Shown: positions 1-9,723 of the stretch, piece after piece | Numbering within the stretch: position 1 is the first letter of the stretch | Layout: every line of letters begins with the position of its first letter | Assembly (NCBI GenBank): GCA_009869945.1 | Contig: WIXG01000670.1 | Span: 1 to 27,699 of the forward strand | Direction: 5' to 3' | Origin: Mesaphorura yosii | Taxonomy: Eukaryota; Arthropoda; Collembola; Poduromorpha; Tullbergiidae | DNA: 27,699 nt | Notes under the pieces: model-generated | Database searches by the model: none | What the model was told of the DNA's origin: nothing | What the model saw: the letters and a program-made list of their open reading frames with translations, nothing else | Program-made: the position numbers and the translations under genes

Positions 1-1326
1 CTTCGAGTAGTTTCGGCTCAGATTTTTCTGCGTCTGGAAGTTCTGATGGCAGTACTTCATACATTCTGTCTGGGAAAAGTTGAGGCATGGAACGTGCCTC
101 CACATGCTGGGCGTGGATGAATGTGCCCAGGTGCCTATTGAGGTGGTATGAAGATGCAAAGCTGTTATTGCAAACAAAACAATCGAATCCGCCCGTTCCA
201 TCAGCCGGCACGAGCTCCGGGGGACGTGGATCCACTCCTTCCTCGGGCTCATGAGAGCCTTGGTCTTCCCCTGTCGGGCCAACTTCCTTTCTGTCTTCTC
301 CTTCCACACCTTCGTCGCCCCGTTTCGGATTTCTCTCAACATTTGTGTCCGTGTTGTCGTTTTGCGTCCGTTCGTTTGACTTCTCGTCAACCTTGTGTGG
401 GTGTGGCAGAGTCAGTGCTCTGCGCGTCCGACAACGAGAAAGATTCCTCCGATTGAGTCGAGAGACATGATTCTGATTGTAAGACTTGTGGTCTGAGGTG
501 TCCAGTCTACTTGCTTGCCGCGTCATTCTTGGCTCCCAATCAAAAATTTGATTCTTAGCTTGATTTCCAGAGAATTGACGGTGACTCGTCAAATGCTGCT
601 CCAATATGTCTCGAGAAGGATGCGATTGGCGACACAACTGGCAATGGAAAATGATTCTTTGCAGTGGTTTGATCCTGGCGGGCGTCTGCTTACTATTTAT
701 CCTTGGCTTGGCCCTCTTTTTCCGCTTCTTCTTTCCGGGAGTGGTCTGTATCTTTGCTGGCAGGTTGACTCTTTTTGCCGGCTCGTAGGCCGCTGTTCCT
801 TGAAGCATCAGCTGATGTTTTATCGATGCGATATGGCGCTTGAACTTCCATGAGTCTGGGAAGGGCTTATTGCAAGTTTTGCAGTAGTTACGTTTCTCAG
901 TTCTGCCTCTTTTCGCTTCTGGCCCCGAAGAACCTTGCTTGGAAGTCTTGCTGTCCTCTTCCGAAGAGGATTTCGCATCTTCCGTCTCCTCCCGCTCTCG
1001 CTTCGACAGCTGCTTGGACATTGTCTCCAGTTGACCCGCGTTGTGTTGTAGCGGCGGAGACGGTTGTTGGAGGAGTGAAGCAGCCCTGAGTGAGAAATGT
1101 GACTTGACGTGTTGGAAAGGCCCTTCCAAGTGCGGAAGTACACGGGTGCACTACTGGCACTTGCACTCGGGCGCCTCCTCTGGCTCCTTCCTCGCCCACT
1201 GCATACAGTGCCTCTCAGTCTGCAACAAAGTCACCGGTTTCCTAATGCTTCAAAAAGGGATGTACATAATTATAAAAATCAACCCCTGTAGTTACTAACC
1301 TGCTGAATCTGGAGATGCTCACTCAT
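1..1326 (-). CDS. C2H2 zinc-finger protein, 5' part (continues past left edge)
   Basis: Probable nuclear nucleic-acid-binding protein; I do not recognise the orthologue. Exon 1 (1300-1326) encodes MSEHLQIQQ, followed by an 80-nt intron (1220-1299; donor GTTAGT, acceptor TTTGTTGCAG). Exon 2 runs from 1219 to the left edge with one in-frame stop, TAG at 1151-1153. Four C2H2 fingers are visible: finger 1 (about 1098-1159) has the stop between its two cysteines; finger 2 at 815-883 (CX2CX12HX5H); finger 3 at 581-643 (CX2CX12HX3H); finger 4 at 113-181 (CX2CX12HX5H). The wide, irregular spacing of fingers is unlike tandem KRAB or Kruppel arrays. Between fingers 2 and 3 is a very basic stretch, KKKRKKRAKPR, which fits a nuclear localisation signal. 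An acidic Glu/Asp/Gly-rich linker precedes finger 4. If the stop is real, translation could start at the in-frame ATG at 1019-1021 and give fingers 2-4 only. The fingers are clear; the start is uncertain. Confidence 0.72.
1151..1153 (-). other. In-frame TAG inside the first zinc finger
   Basis: The minus-strand codons here read TGC CAG TAG TGC, so the two cysteines of a C2H2 finger (followed by X12-H-X3-H) are separated by Gln and a stop. The frame is open on both sides from the acceptor at 1220 to the window edge. Three readings are possible. It may be a true nonsense mutation or assembly error, for example from a Tyr codon. It may be a recoded or edited codon. Or splicing may use the second AG of the local CAGTAG, making TAG the acceptor; that keeps the frame but drops the first cysteine and has a poor pyrimidine tract. 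Confidence 0.6.
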
Positions 1327-2080
1327 TCGAACTGCGACTTTTCATGACTGGTAATGACCGCCAATGTGTGGTTCTTGTCTTCCACGCCACCACTCGGCCC
1401 ACTATCCTGTTTGGCAGTTGCTACCTAATTAAAGGGGCGAGCCAGATTGCCACACTGCCAGAGACCCCAATTTATTATACATGCTGCTTTACCTGAAGAC
1501 CCACTTGTCAGTTCCGTCTGGCAGTGAATTTGACCACAGATGCTCTTGGCTTGACCAGTCACTAACCCACTCGGTCACTTAATAATCCCTCCCACAGTCT
1601 TTATCATGTCTTCCGTAGCAGAAACTGGTGATTTCTGTCAAATAAGTAAAACAGAAAAGCTGTGACAAGCAACTGTGCACAGACATCTCATACGAACACT
1701 GCAGTATGAATTCCGTGGTTGGCTCGCCACTCTTCCTTGACTCGCAACTCGTCTCAAATATGTGTATCAATGTCGCACTGTTGCAAGATCGTAAGATGAG
1801 GCGTAATTAAGAAAGTCATTAGTCCTTCTGCAGAAGTTGTTGCTATTCTACAGGATTCATTCTTAATAACATCGGTGCCTTATGCATTGATAGAATCACT
1901 TTATTTCATAATTCATTGATTGAATGGGATCGGGTCACGGGAACGATCGGACTTTATTGGCCCTTGGTTTTAGCTTAGCTGATGAGGTGGTCTACTCCAG
2001 CCTCAAGCGTGGTGCCGGGATACGTCACTCTGCAAGACATACAAGAATTTCATAAGTTCAAGTCATGAGACTTGTGACGA
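1327..2080. other. Intergenic: lipase 3' end and zinc-finger promoter side
   Basis: This 754-nt stretch lies between two minus-strand genes. No reading frame in it looks coding. It should hold the lipase 3' UTR on the right and the zinc-finger gene's 5' UTR and promoter on the left. I see no clear TATA element or repeat. Confidence 0.5.
1953..1958 (-). terminator. Poly(A) signal AATAAA, lipase gene
   Basis: The plus strand reads TTTATT, which is AATAAA on the minus strand, about 125 nt past the lipase stop codon. A second AATAAA lies at 1900-1905. Either could direct cleavage. Assignment rests on position and motif only. Confidence 0.45.
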
Positions 2081-4018
2081 TCAGGTCGCATACAGTTGAA
2101 GTTGGAGGTTTTCGTCGATGACGTAGACGTTGATGGCGTCGAGTGCGAGGTATTTAGGCTGTGTCGTCGGGAGCAGCCCACCGCGCGTGTAGCGAACAAT
2201 CAGCGACGGCTTTTCAGCAACAGAACCAAACACGGAGCTCGGGACGTGCAGCCACTGATTCAGAATCTGACCGTTCGAAATCGAGCCACTGTCAAGCGTG
2301 AAGCATGTCACAGACTGATAAGAATGCTCTGAACTGCACAATCGTACGACTGAATGGTTAATTACTCTGCGATGGTGAACTTGTCTGACACTCTGCCGTC
2401 CGCACTTCTGAATGTCACCGTGACCTTCCCCGTGGTTTTCGCTTGGTTCTGCGACACGGGCGAGTCATACCGCAGCGCTTGAACTGCAAACCAACGAAAG
2501 TATTTGAGTATATACGAATTGACGGACTCAGGGAGTGAATGTTGGGGACGTACGACAGAAGGGTCCTGTGTTGGTAGTGTCGAGGTAAAAGTCCCCGGAG
2601 GTCGTGGTGCGCGTGTTCTCTGAGCCGTAGCCAACAACTGTACAGGAATTTGGCGAGCTGCAGGACGAGACGCACTTGCCACTGCAACAAAATCAAACAA
2701 ACAACAAAATGATACCAGAGGGTGTGACGAAAACACAATCAGCCAAGTCGAGAATATTCAGACCTTGTGAATGAGCTGTAGCTGTCGCACTTGAAGGCGA
2801 CGAACGGGCACTGCGACGAGATGGACTCTGCGTAATACTGCGCCGCACGGGCGTGGCTGCACGCCCACGTGTCCGGAATGTCTGCACAAACTCATCCAGT
2901 TGAAGAATGAACGAATGAAAGAGCTCCTGATTGATTGCTTACCATCGAAGTTGAGGAAGATGATGTCGAAGATGGAAGTAATCAGACTGCCCAGGTTTCC
3001 AGAGCATCCCGGCTGACCCTTTCCTCCGTTGGGGTACACGTTCACGTGACCAACGTTGGCCAACATACCCATTCCTATTCTCAGAGCAGTATTTCCGTCC
3101 GTGTAAAGAGCATGGACGTGCTGCGCGTCAGTCGGGTCCAGCCGCACGATGGGGTCCGTGCCTCCGAAGTATGGCTCAGAAGGGTCCAGGGCTGCAAATT
3201 AACCCGGTTAACGTGAGTTGGTTGGGTCAAGTATTACGTCAGTGTTGGTTCTGACCAGTAATGTGTCCGATTCTTCCACCAAGGCGCTGTCCAGCGTAGC
3301 CAGCCACGTGAGCTCCCAAGCTGTGGGCCACCACACGCAGGTCGTCGAGGTTCAGATTGCCCTTGTTGACCAGGAAGTTGAGGAAACGTACCACTTGAGC
3401 ACCGGCGAGCCTGGCGTTGGCCGTGGCCTTGAGGTAGTTGGACGATGCACCAGGTGCCCAGTCCACCGCGACGATGTTGACGTCCTCCTGTTCTCCAAAA
3501 CATTTAGAATCATCAAAATTAGAGAGCCAGTTCTCCTTACGCCAGGATACTTTCTCAACCTGCCTCTCTAAGGAGCGACTCCCTGGCCCTGAGGACCCAC
3601 TCGGCCTGGTGACTATCCGTGAAGCCGTGGATGAGGAAGATGGTCTTCTTGTTAGGATCGTAGGGAGAAAAGTTTAGAATAAATTCGTTGTCGGGCATCA
3701 GCTCCACATCTTCGACGGGGTTAGAGCGTGTGAAGAGGAGGAATCGAGTCCCCACTTCGTACGGCGGGTTGGGCAGGGCAGAGGAAGGTCGAATCAAAGA
3801 GGTCCACGGGCTCTCCGTCCCGAAGCATCCGTATGGCTCATAGCACACCTCGCGCAGTCTCCCCGCACTCCGACCATTGCTCTTAGGAACAACTACGAAT
3901 TGCCAAATCATTAAAGGATCATATCACTGAATGAGTAATTTGTACACTGGATCACACCTGAGCCCCCAATTGTCCCAAGGAGACCAAGGGAAAGCACAGT
4001 CAGAAGCAGACTCCCCAT
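2081..4018 (-). CDS. Secreted triacylglycerol lipase/phospholipase, pancreatic-lipase family, with PLAT domain
   Basis: Likely an extracellular or gut lipid-ester hydrolase. Exons: 3958-4018, 3560-3892, 3256-3492, 2943-3191, 2764-2881, 2554-2681, 2366-2483, 2081-2288, giving about 483 residues, the family's usual size. Introns are 61-82 nt, all GT-AG. Residues 1-20 form a signal peptide (MGSLLLTVLSLGLLGTIGGS). The alpha/beta-hydrolase core follows, with the family's EVCYEPYGCF start and an IHGF oxyanion-hole motif. The catalytic residues are Ser189 in AHSLGAH, Asp213 in LDPSEPYF and His303 in CSHARAAQYY. Ser-Asp spacing is 24, as in human pancreatic lipase. A lid-type loop of 27 residues lies between Cys273 and Cys301. 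The C-terminal beta-sandwich (about 375-483) is PLAT-like. Oddities: the elbow is AXSXG rather than GXSXG, and the last intron has two in-frame acceptors. I chose 2289 (77-nt intron) because the result aligns better with pancreatic lipase; the acceptor at 2334 would add 15 residues through a 32-nt intron. Confidence 0.9.
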
Positions 4019-4132
4019 CGCTATTCAAATTGTTCAATCCTCAATGAACAACTAAAATAATCGAGTCGGCTCAAATTTGTTAGATTACAGAGAGAGTTTG
4101 TGTAGGTCGCGGCTCTTGCGGCTTCAGAGTTC

Positions 4133-4170
4133 AACTGGTCGTCCTTCTCCTGACTGGGCACCTTTTTAAT
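4133..4170 (-). promoter_or_regulatory. Possible lipase core promoter (TATA-like box and initiator)
   Basis: On the minus strand, ATTAAAAAGG (4161-4170) lies about 31 nt upstream of CCAGTT (4133-4138), which fits the YYANWYY initiator. This would give a 5' UTR of about 118 nt. The spacing is right for a TATA/Inr pair, but both motifs are degenerate and short. Confidence 0.3.
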
Positions 4171-4916
4171 GGACGATAATTGGGCACCCAATCGATTGGA
4201 CAATCCAACTCCTGCGCATTTCGAGTGGTTACGTGCATCTACTCGGCTCTGCACTGATTCGCTGGCGCTGCACTTTGACCACACGTACTTATGAATACAT
4301 TCTTATCAAATATGACACGATAAGCTTCCAATGCAGTGCTATGATCATAGAAAGAGCACTTGAACTTCCATCCCAACAAAATTTCCCGGTACAAATTATA
4401 GACGATCGCAAAAAGATCGGGACAGCGTGCATATCGAAAAGGAAGACATGATACTTCACGTATCTTTAGTAAATTGCAGTCTGCAGTGACCAATAAGCCG
4501 TTCGGGCGCGTAACGACTATGGGGCGACAGGTTGTCAAACTCCCGCAATGAACCCGGAATCACGGGTAACTGTGCCCCAAGTCAACATCATGCACAAAGC
4601 AAAAATAAGCATTTTCAGCTTTCGGTTTCTGCATCTACGCCTGTTTGCAAGGATTGCTGGGCTTTCTTTCGTGTGAGGTTGGGGGCAAAGCCTGAAGTGA
4701 AGTGGTTCGACTGCGCAAATTGAATCTTCATATTTTTTATATAGGTTTAAGTTTAACTCTTACATCGCCTTAGTTAGACAAACGAATTATGTAACACGGT
4801 AATTATGTTCAACGTAAAGCTTATCAAGAAACTCAAGACTCACTAGGCAGCGTCCAGATTCACATTGCCAGCTACTTGGTAGAGGGCTAAAGGACAAGCA
4901 ATGCTTTCGGAATTTT

Positions 4917-4923
4917 TATAAAT
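4917..4923 (+). promoter_or_regulatory. TATA box candidate for ninein
   Basis: TATAAAT follows a T-run. It would place transcription start near 4945-4950, about 60 nt before the 5' UTR donor at 5009. That start would exclude the upstream ATG at 4922, which overlaps the box. A second TATATA lies near 4737-4742. Position and motif are the only support. Confidence 0.3.
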
Positions 4924-5008
4924 GGTAACCAATAATGCCTTAATTTATCGTGCATTACTTTTCTCATCCGAATTTCGAAAACCCCCTGTCCGAACCATAC
5001 GCTTACAG

Positions 5009-5070
5009 GTAAGGCAGCCAACTCTGCCCACCCGGCAATTATCTTATAACCCTAACATTCCGTCTTCCAG
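5009..5070 (+). other. Predicted 5' UTR intron of ninein (62 nt)
   Basis: The donor ACAG|GTAAGG matches consensus. The acceptor CCGTCTTCCAG is good, and CCCTAACAT about 20 nt before it is a strong branch-point candidate. Splicing leaves a short leader before the ATG at 5090. If the intron is retained, the frame is open and in phase from the ATG at 4922. Confidence 0.6.
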
Positions 5071-5089
5071 TCGTTTAATCGCCTTTAGA

Positions 5090-8000
5090 ATGGCCGAAGG
5101 AATGGGCGAGGAACAGTTGGTCAGTTTCTGCCATCAGCTGGGCCTTGCGAAGGACGGTTACTTGAGCGAAGGCGACTTGGCAATTGTGTGTCGGTGCATC
5201 GGGCTCGTCGCACCGGAAGAAGTGAGGCTAGATCTAAACTTTCTAAAGTCCTAGAAACAGCAAGAATGAACAACCGAAGGTCGTTTAACACGCTTTAATA
5301 ATGGTTCAGATGATGAAACAGCTGTTCGAAGAGTTGGACGGTGACCACGACGGAAGAGTGTGCCTCGCGGAGCTGAGCCTGATGCTTCACGGGATGCAGC
5401 TGCAACAGCCGCAGAAACCCAGCTTTAACTCCGACAAGAGTACTTGTGACGACGCCACGGAACCCCCTCCGATGCTTGGGGGCGACATGGACCGCTTCAC
5501 CTTTTCCATATTCGACCCAAATCACACTGGGTATACTACCACAACAATTCGTACGCAAGATTTCCCAATATTCCCACGTTTAATTTGAGGACTTAAAATT
5601 AAACATACAGGACTGCGAAAGTTAGTGTGATACTGGACTTATGGTCTCAATTGGGAATTAGTCCAAGCGTGGGGCAACAGGTGTTGAAAGAGCTCGGCTT
5701 TTCTGTCCAGTCGAAGCTGAGCACAATCAGTTTGCAACACTTGGGTCGAAGCATCGACGAGGAAACAGAGCATTCCAAAGAGGGCGACCTGCCCGCAGTC
5801 TTTCTTGCCGCCCTGCTCACCTACCGAACAGAAGCTCAATTCCTCAGGACACTTTGCGAAAATGTCGAGTGCGAGAGAGACAAACTGAAGCTTGACGTGG
5901 CTGAGGCACACGAACGATCCACGATGCTGGCCCAAGAAGTAGACGAACAAAATGCACGACTAGAACGAAACTCTCAAGTGCAGCTGTTGAAGATGGAGTC
6001 TAAATACGCAGAACAGATTCAGACTCTCCAGCAGAGCATGAGTCAGGAGAAAGAGACCTTGCTCCAAACCATCCAGCAGCTGGAGAAGCAGCTGACTGAA
6101 CTTCAAGGCGCTGAGGACAAGCTGAAGACGAGTATTGCCAAACTGAAGGGGGAAAATATACAGTTGGAAAGCGAAGTGAGAAACCTGACGCAGGAAGTGC
6201 AGAATGTCACCTGGGTCAAGACCAAACTGCAGGACGAACTGGTGCGATATGTCGAAATGGAGAAGGAGGTAAGCACTCTGTACGAGGGTGCGGCAGTGTG
6301 AGTTTGGAGTGGAATCCGTTACAGTGCAGTGAAATATTGCAGATGCAAGAGATGGTGAAGCAGAATGCTGCCATGATGAGTCAGAGCGAGGAGAAGCTGA
6401 GGAGGAGGAGCGAGGAAATTCAGGGTTTGAAGGATCAGAACGACGAGCTGAGTTCCCAGCTAGAGCGCATGAAGGACGCACTGGATGGAATGAAATCACT
6501 GGACGGGGCGAGATTCAACAGTCGACGGAGAAGAAAGAAGGCACCCACACCGAAGCAGGAGCTCACAAAGATGGACGACGACCAGAGCTGCGTCCCGCTC
6601 CATAAAATGGGCAAATTCCACCAGGAGATCGCCAATGGTGTTGAGCACGACGTGGATGACGCCGAGAGTTCTCTGGAGCATGCCTTTTTGTCCTGCTCAA
6701 GCCAGGATATCGACTCAGGCACCTTCCAGAACCTCGAAAGAATGGTAGCAATGGTATGCACACATATAAATAGCCCAGTCGTGAGTGGCTACTAACGAGC
6801 AAATTATTTTGAAGAACTTGGAAGGGGGCGTGGTGGACGAGAGTTGCACGGAAGCCATGCAGGAGGAGGGACAGAACGACGGAGCAAAGGACGAACTGGC
6901 CGAAGAAAGTACTATCAGTCTACTAGAAGAGTACCGAAGGCTGCAAGCAAGCATGAGCGCAGTGAAGGAAAAGCTGTCCCACTTTCCTTCAGAAACGGAC
7001 TTGGAAGCTGTCAGTCAGTCAGTAGAGAAGCTGGACAGAGTTAGGGAGCTGGAGGAGGCGTTGGAGTCGGCAAGGACTGGTTTCGAAGCTGAGAGTGGTA
7101 TGCTGCGGGCGCAGTGCGGTGAGCTGGAGAGGAGTCTGGAGCTGCTGCAGGCAGAGTACGAGAAGTGCGAGGAGTACTGGCATGGGAAGCTGCAGGAGGA
7201 GCGCGTCGAGTACGAGCACGACCGCAACGTGAACGACGAAAAGTTTCATGAGCTGGCCGAAAAGATCCAGGAATACGAGGAGATGTGTCTACAGCAGAAC
7301 GAGTTAAGCAGCAAGCTGCCACCGATCGAGGAACGAGCAAGTCTGGAGAAGCAAGTCACTGACCTGGACGACGAGTGTCAGTGCCTCCGGGAACAACTGC
7401 AGTCACTTCAGAGCGAACAGCAATCCGCAGTTTCCAAGTACCAACGCCAGGCCGAGGTGAGTCAAATGCACATTTGTAGACTTCAGTTTTGAGCCTCATT
7501 TGCGGTGTTTGTAGTTGAAAGTGAGAGAGGAGTGTGGTCATCTCGAGGAGCAAGTCAAAGTGCTTCAGCAGAAATGTCAAGAGTACGAACTCCGCCTAAC
7601 TTCACTCACCGAAGAGGGGAAGGAAGACGAGATGAAGTCACCCTCAACGTTGAGGGCTAGGGTTCAGGCGCTGGAAGATGAGTTGCAGGCACAGACGGAG
7701 CGGCACGCCGAACATGTTCAGAATTTGGAGAGGACTTGGAAACGAAAGAATGTGCAGGTACAAGCATCACATTTGATCAGGCAAAGACAACGCTCATGTT
7801 TCCTAAATGCTCAGAAGGCTCACATGTATGAAAATGCGATCCGAGGGGTCAAATAGATTGAAAGATAAGACATATTCTTCACTTCAAGAGTTCACTTTAC
7901 GATTTGAAACGGTATCTCATTACATAGTTAAAGCCTGAGCCGTTCGAATAAAGGCAAACCACCATCTTGCTCATTTTTTCGAGTGAAAATACCGACACGC

Positions 8001-8773
8001 ACAAATTCCACCCTCTGTAATTTCTTTAACTCACACGATTCCCTCCATTTCAGAAATCTAGTCACAGTGACAAACGAGCTCCAGCCGCTCTGCAACCTTT
8101 GCACCAAAACTTCTGTGGAAATGGCGAGGAGGGAGTGGAAATGTTGGTAGCACCACCGTTGGGGCCGTTCTGGGCTCAGTCGCAGGATCACCGACCATTC
8201 TACCACTACGCAACCGACCAGGCGTCAAGTTTGCCATACGTACCATCTTCCTATGGACATCCGGTCGTCGCGGGACAGAATGGATTCGGATTTGATGCGT
8301 GGAGTTTCCCTGCCGGGCCACAGCAATCGGGTCACCAGCAGCCCAAGAAGACTTGGTGTCACGTTGAGGTGGCGTGGCTGCAGGCGCTGCGGGCGAAACT
8401 CAAACAACGCGAAGACCAGTGTCTAATGTTGCAGCGGGCTCTCTGCTCGCTCGAGCAACAGCACGAGAAAATCCTGACCGGTGAGGCCCCATTTGACCCA
8501 TTTTTCTCCCTCCGATTTCTTGGTGTTATTTAAGTGTTTACTTTCGCAGAGATGAAGTTTCAGCACAAGGCCGAGATTTCAAACTGGGAGGACTTGATGA
8601 AGGGAAGTCAGGAGTTGGTGAGGCAGCAGACGATCAAGCAGAAGGAGCAGGCCGACAAACTCGCACAGGCGGAAGCGGTAATGAAGGATTTGTGGGCCGA
8701 CTACAGCAGGGCGCAGCAGCGGGTCAGCTACCTCGAGTCTCTCCTCGGCGGTGCCCCTTCCACGCACAAATAA
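5090..8773 (+). CDS. NIN: Ninein-like centrosomal coiled-coil protein with EF-hand
   Basis: Ninein-family proteins anchor microtubule minus ends at centrosomes and other organising centres. Exons: 5090-5221, 5310-5530, 5611-6268, 6343-6753, 6815-7456, 7515-7757, 8054-8480, 8550-8773; all phases agree and give about 985 residues. The N-terminus resembles human ninein's second EF-hand region: EEQLVSFCHQLGLAKDGYLS compares with EEKLQEVCEDLGITRDGHLN. Residues 54-65 (DGDHDGRVCLAE) form a canonical calcium-binding loop. ILDLWSQLGI matches ninein's ILDTWQEEGI region, and the coiled coil from about residue 160 matches ninein's REKEKLRSDL segment. Coiled coil continues to about 770, then comes a Pro/Gln/Tyr-rich low-complexity stretch (about 785-865) and a final coiled coil ending in YLESLLGG. 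The N-terminal EF-hand pair found in vertebrate ninein is not present upstream. Exon 4 could instead end at the GTAGCA 12 nt earlier. NIN versus NINL cannot be resolved here. Confidence 0.88.
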
Positions 8774-9134
8774 GCACATTGCTAGCCATTCGTTTAGTCA
8801 AGACTAATGTTGCCTTTTTCTCGCACTGATTAGCTTTAGCCTTTTTATTCTCATTCCCATTGGATAAGTTACCACGAACGAATGTTAAACTCCCTTTGCG
8901 TAGTTACCACTTTGCTATGTATTTTGTTAAGATGAACAAATGCGCAGCCATGCAACAATTAACAATGATTGTGATCCTCTGTGCTATTAACTAGTGACGC
9001 AGTGACGCTGATTGTGGCGAAGGCGTAAAGATTGTATGAATTCAAAGACTTCATTCATGCCTTGAAATTATTAGTCACTTCATTCTTAAGGAATGCCTTT
9101 CTTCGAAATGCAACGTATTCCATCCTCTCTCGCC

Positions 9135-9140
9135 TTTATT
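9135..9140 (-). terminator. Poly(A) signal AATAAA, CCDC167-like gene
   Basis: Plus-strand TTTATT reads AATAAA on the minus strand, about 145 nt past the stop codon at 9285. It is the nearest canonical signal I found for this gene. Confidence 0.45.
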
Positions 9141-9242
9141 ATTCAGGTAACTTACTTTAATTAAGGTGAAAAATTCCTTCATGTGGTTGACAAGCACGAT
9201 CTCTCATCACTTGATATCTTCTCTTAGAAGTTAAGTTGCCTT

Positions 9243-9248
9243 AATAAA
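9243..9248 (+). terminator. Poly(A) signal AATAAA, ninein gene
   Basis: AATAAA lies about 470 nt past the ninein stop codon. I found no closer canonical signal. Cleavage would fall at or inside the end of the opposing CCDC167-like coding sequence. Confidence 0.4.
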
Positions 9249-9284
9249 CCTTCAAGCACTTCAATGACAAAATCGCAAACTCGG

Positions 9285-9723
9285 TCAGTCCTTGTCTCTT
9301 GTGAGGAGGTGAAACACAGCGAAGAGGGCCAGTGCGGCGCCCAGAAGGAGAACGGCGAGGAGGGTGGAGGCCCTGTTATCCTTGCGCAGAGCCCAGAGAT
9401 CGTCCTCTTGCTTCTTCAGAATCTTCTTGAGCTCCTGCATGTCCTTCTCCGTCGCCTCCCTGCACAACTCACACAACGGCACATTGAGACAGACTCGGCA
9501 TTTGCTGTGCATGTCGTGTGGGCTGATTTTATTACCTCTGCGCATCTGTCATGGCCCGAAAGCGGAGGTTCCTTTCGAGCTGATCCAGCCGGTGATAACA
9601 GTCTTTTATCTGGTCCGCAGTCTCGTCAAGCTGTTCAAACCACACATGAAGTCAACCTGGCTCGGTAACATGCTGCCAGGATTTCCTTACTTCCGACATG
9701 GTGGACTTGCCCCTGGTGGCCAT
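9285..9723 (-). CDS. CCDC167: CCDC167-like small tail-anchored coiled-coil membrane protein
   Basis: Exons 9691-9723, 9536-9630 and 9285-9459 join in phase into a 100-residue protein; introns are 60 and 76 nt with GTAAGG and GTAATA donors. The protein starts MATRGKSTMSE, continues as a coiled coil (LDETADQIKDCYHRLDQLER) and ends with a single hydrophobic segment (about residues 76-94) plus a short polar tail, TRDKD. Human CCDC167 is 97 residues and has the same order: coiled coil, then a C-terminal membrane span preceded by LRQENRKN; here the matching stretch is LRKDNRAS. I infer an ER or other endomembrane tail anchor, exposed to the cytosol; molecular function is unknown. Upstream, CTCTTTCATTCTCTCCGCAG ending at 9747 is a strong 3' splice site, so a 5' UTR exon probably lies farther right. 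The gene converges on ninein. Confidence 0.8.

Larger units (their letters stand above)
4019..5089. other. Divergent intergenic region between lipase and ninein
   Basis: About 1.07 kb separates the two start codons. It carries candidate core promoters for both genes at its two ends and a 5' UTR intron of ninein. The reading frames in the middle (about 4200-4720) have no recognisable protein features, so I treat them as chance. Confidence 0.5.
8774..9284. other. Convergent 3' UTR region, ninein and CCDC167-like
   Basis: This 511-nt AT-rich stretch lies between the two stop codons. It has no coding-like frame. It contains a poly(A) signal for each strand, placed so that the two transcripts would overlap. 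Confidence 0.55.

Noticed and set aside
148..456. Plus-strand frames in the first 1.3 kb
   Set aside because: They lie opposite the zinc-finger exon, whose minus-strand frame contains several well-formed C2H2 fingers.
2334..2365. 32-nt version of the last lipase intron as the main model
   Set aside because: It is about half the length of all other introns in the gene, and the 77-nt alternative aligns better with the PLAT region of pancreatic lipase.
5960..6499. 179-codon minus-strand frame
   Set aside because: It overlaps two ninein exons and an intron on the plus strand, with no protein features of its own.
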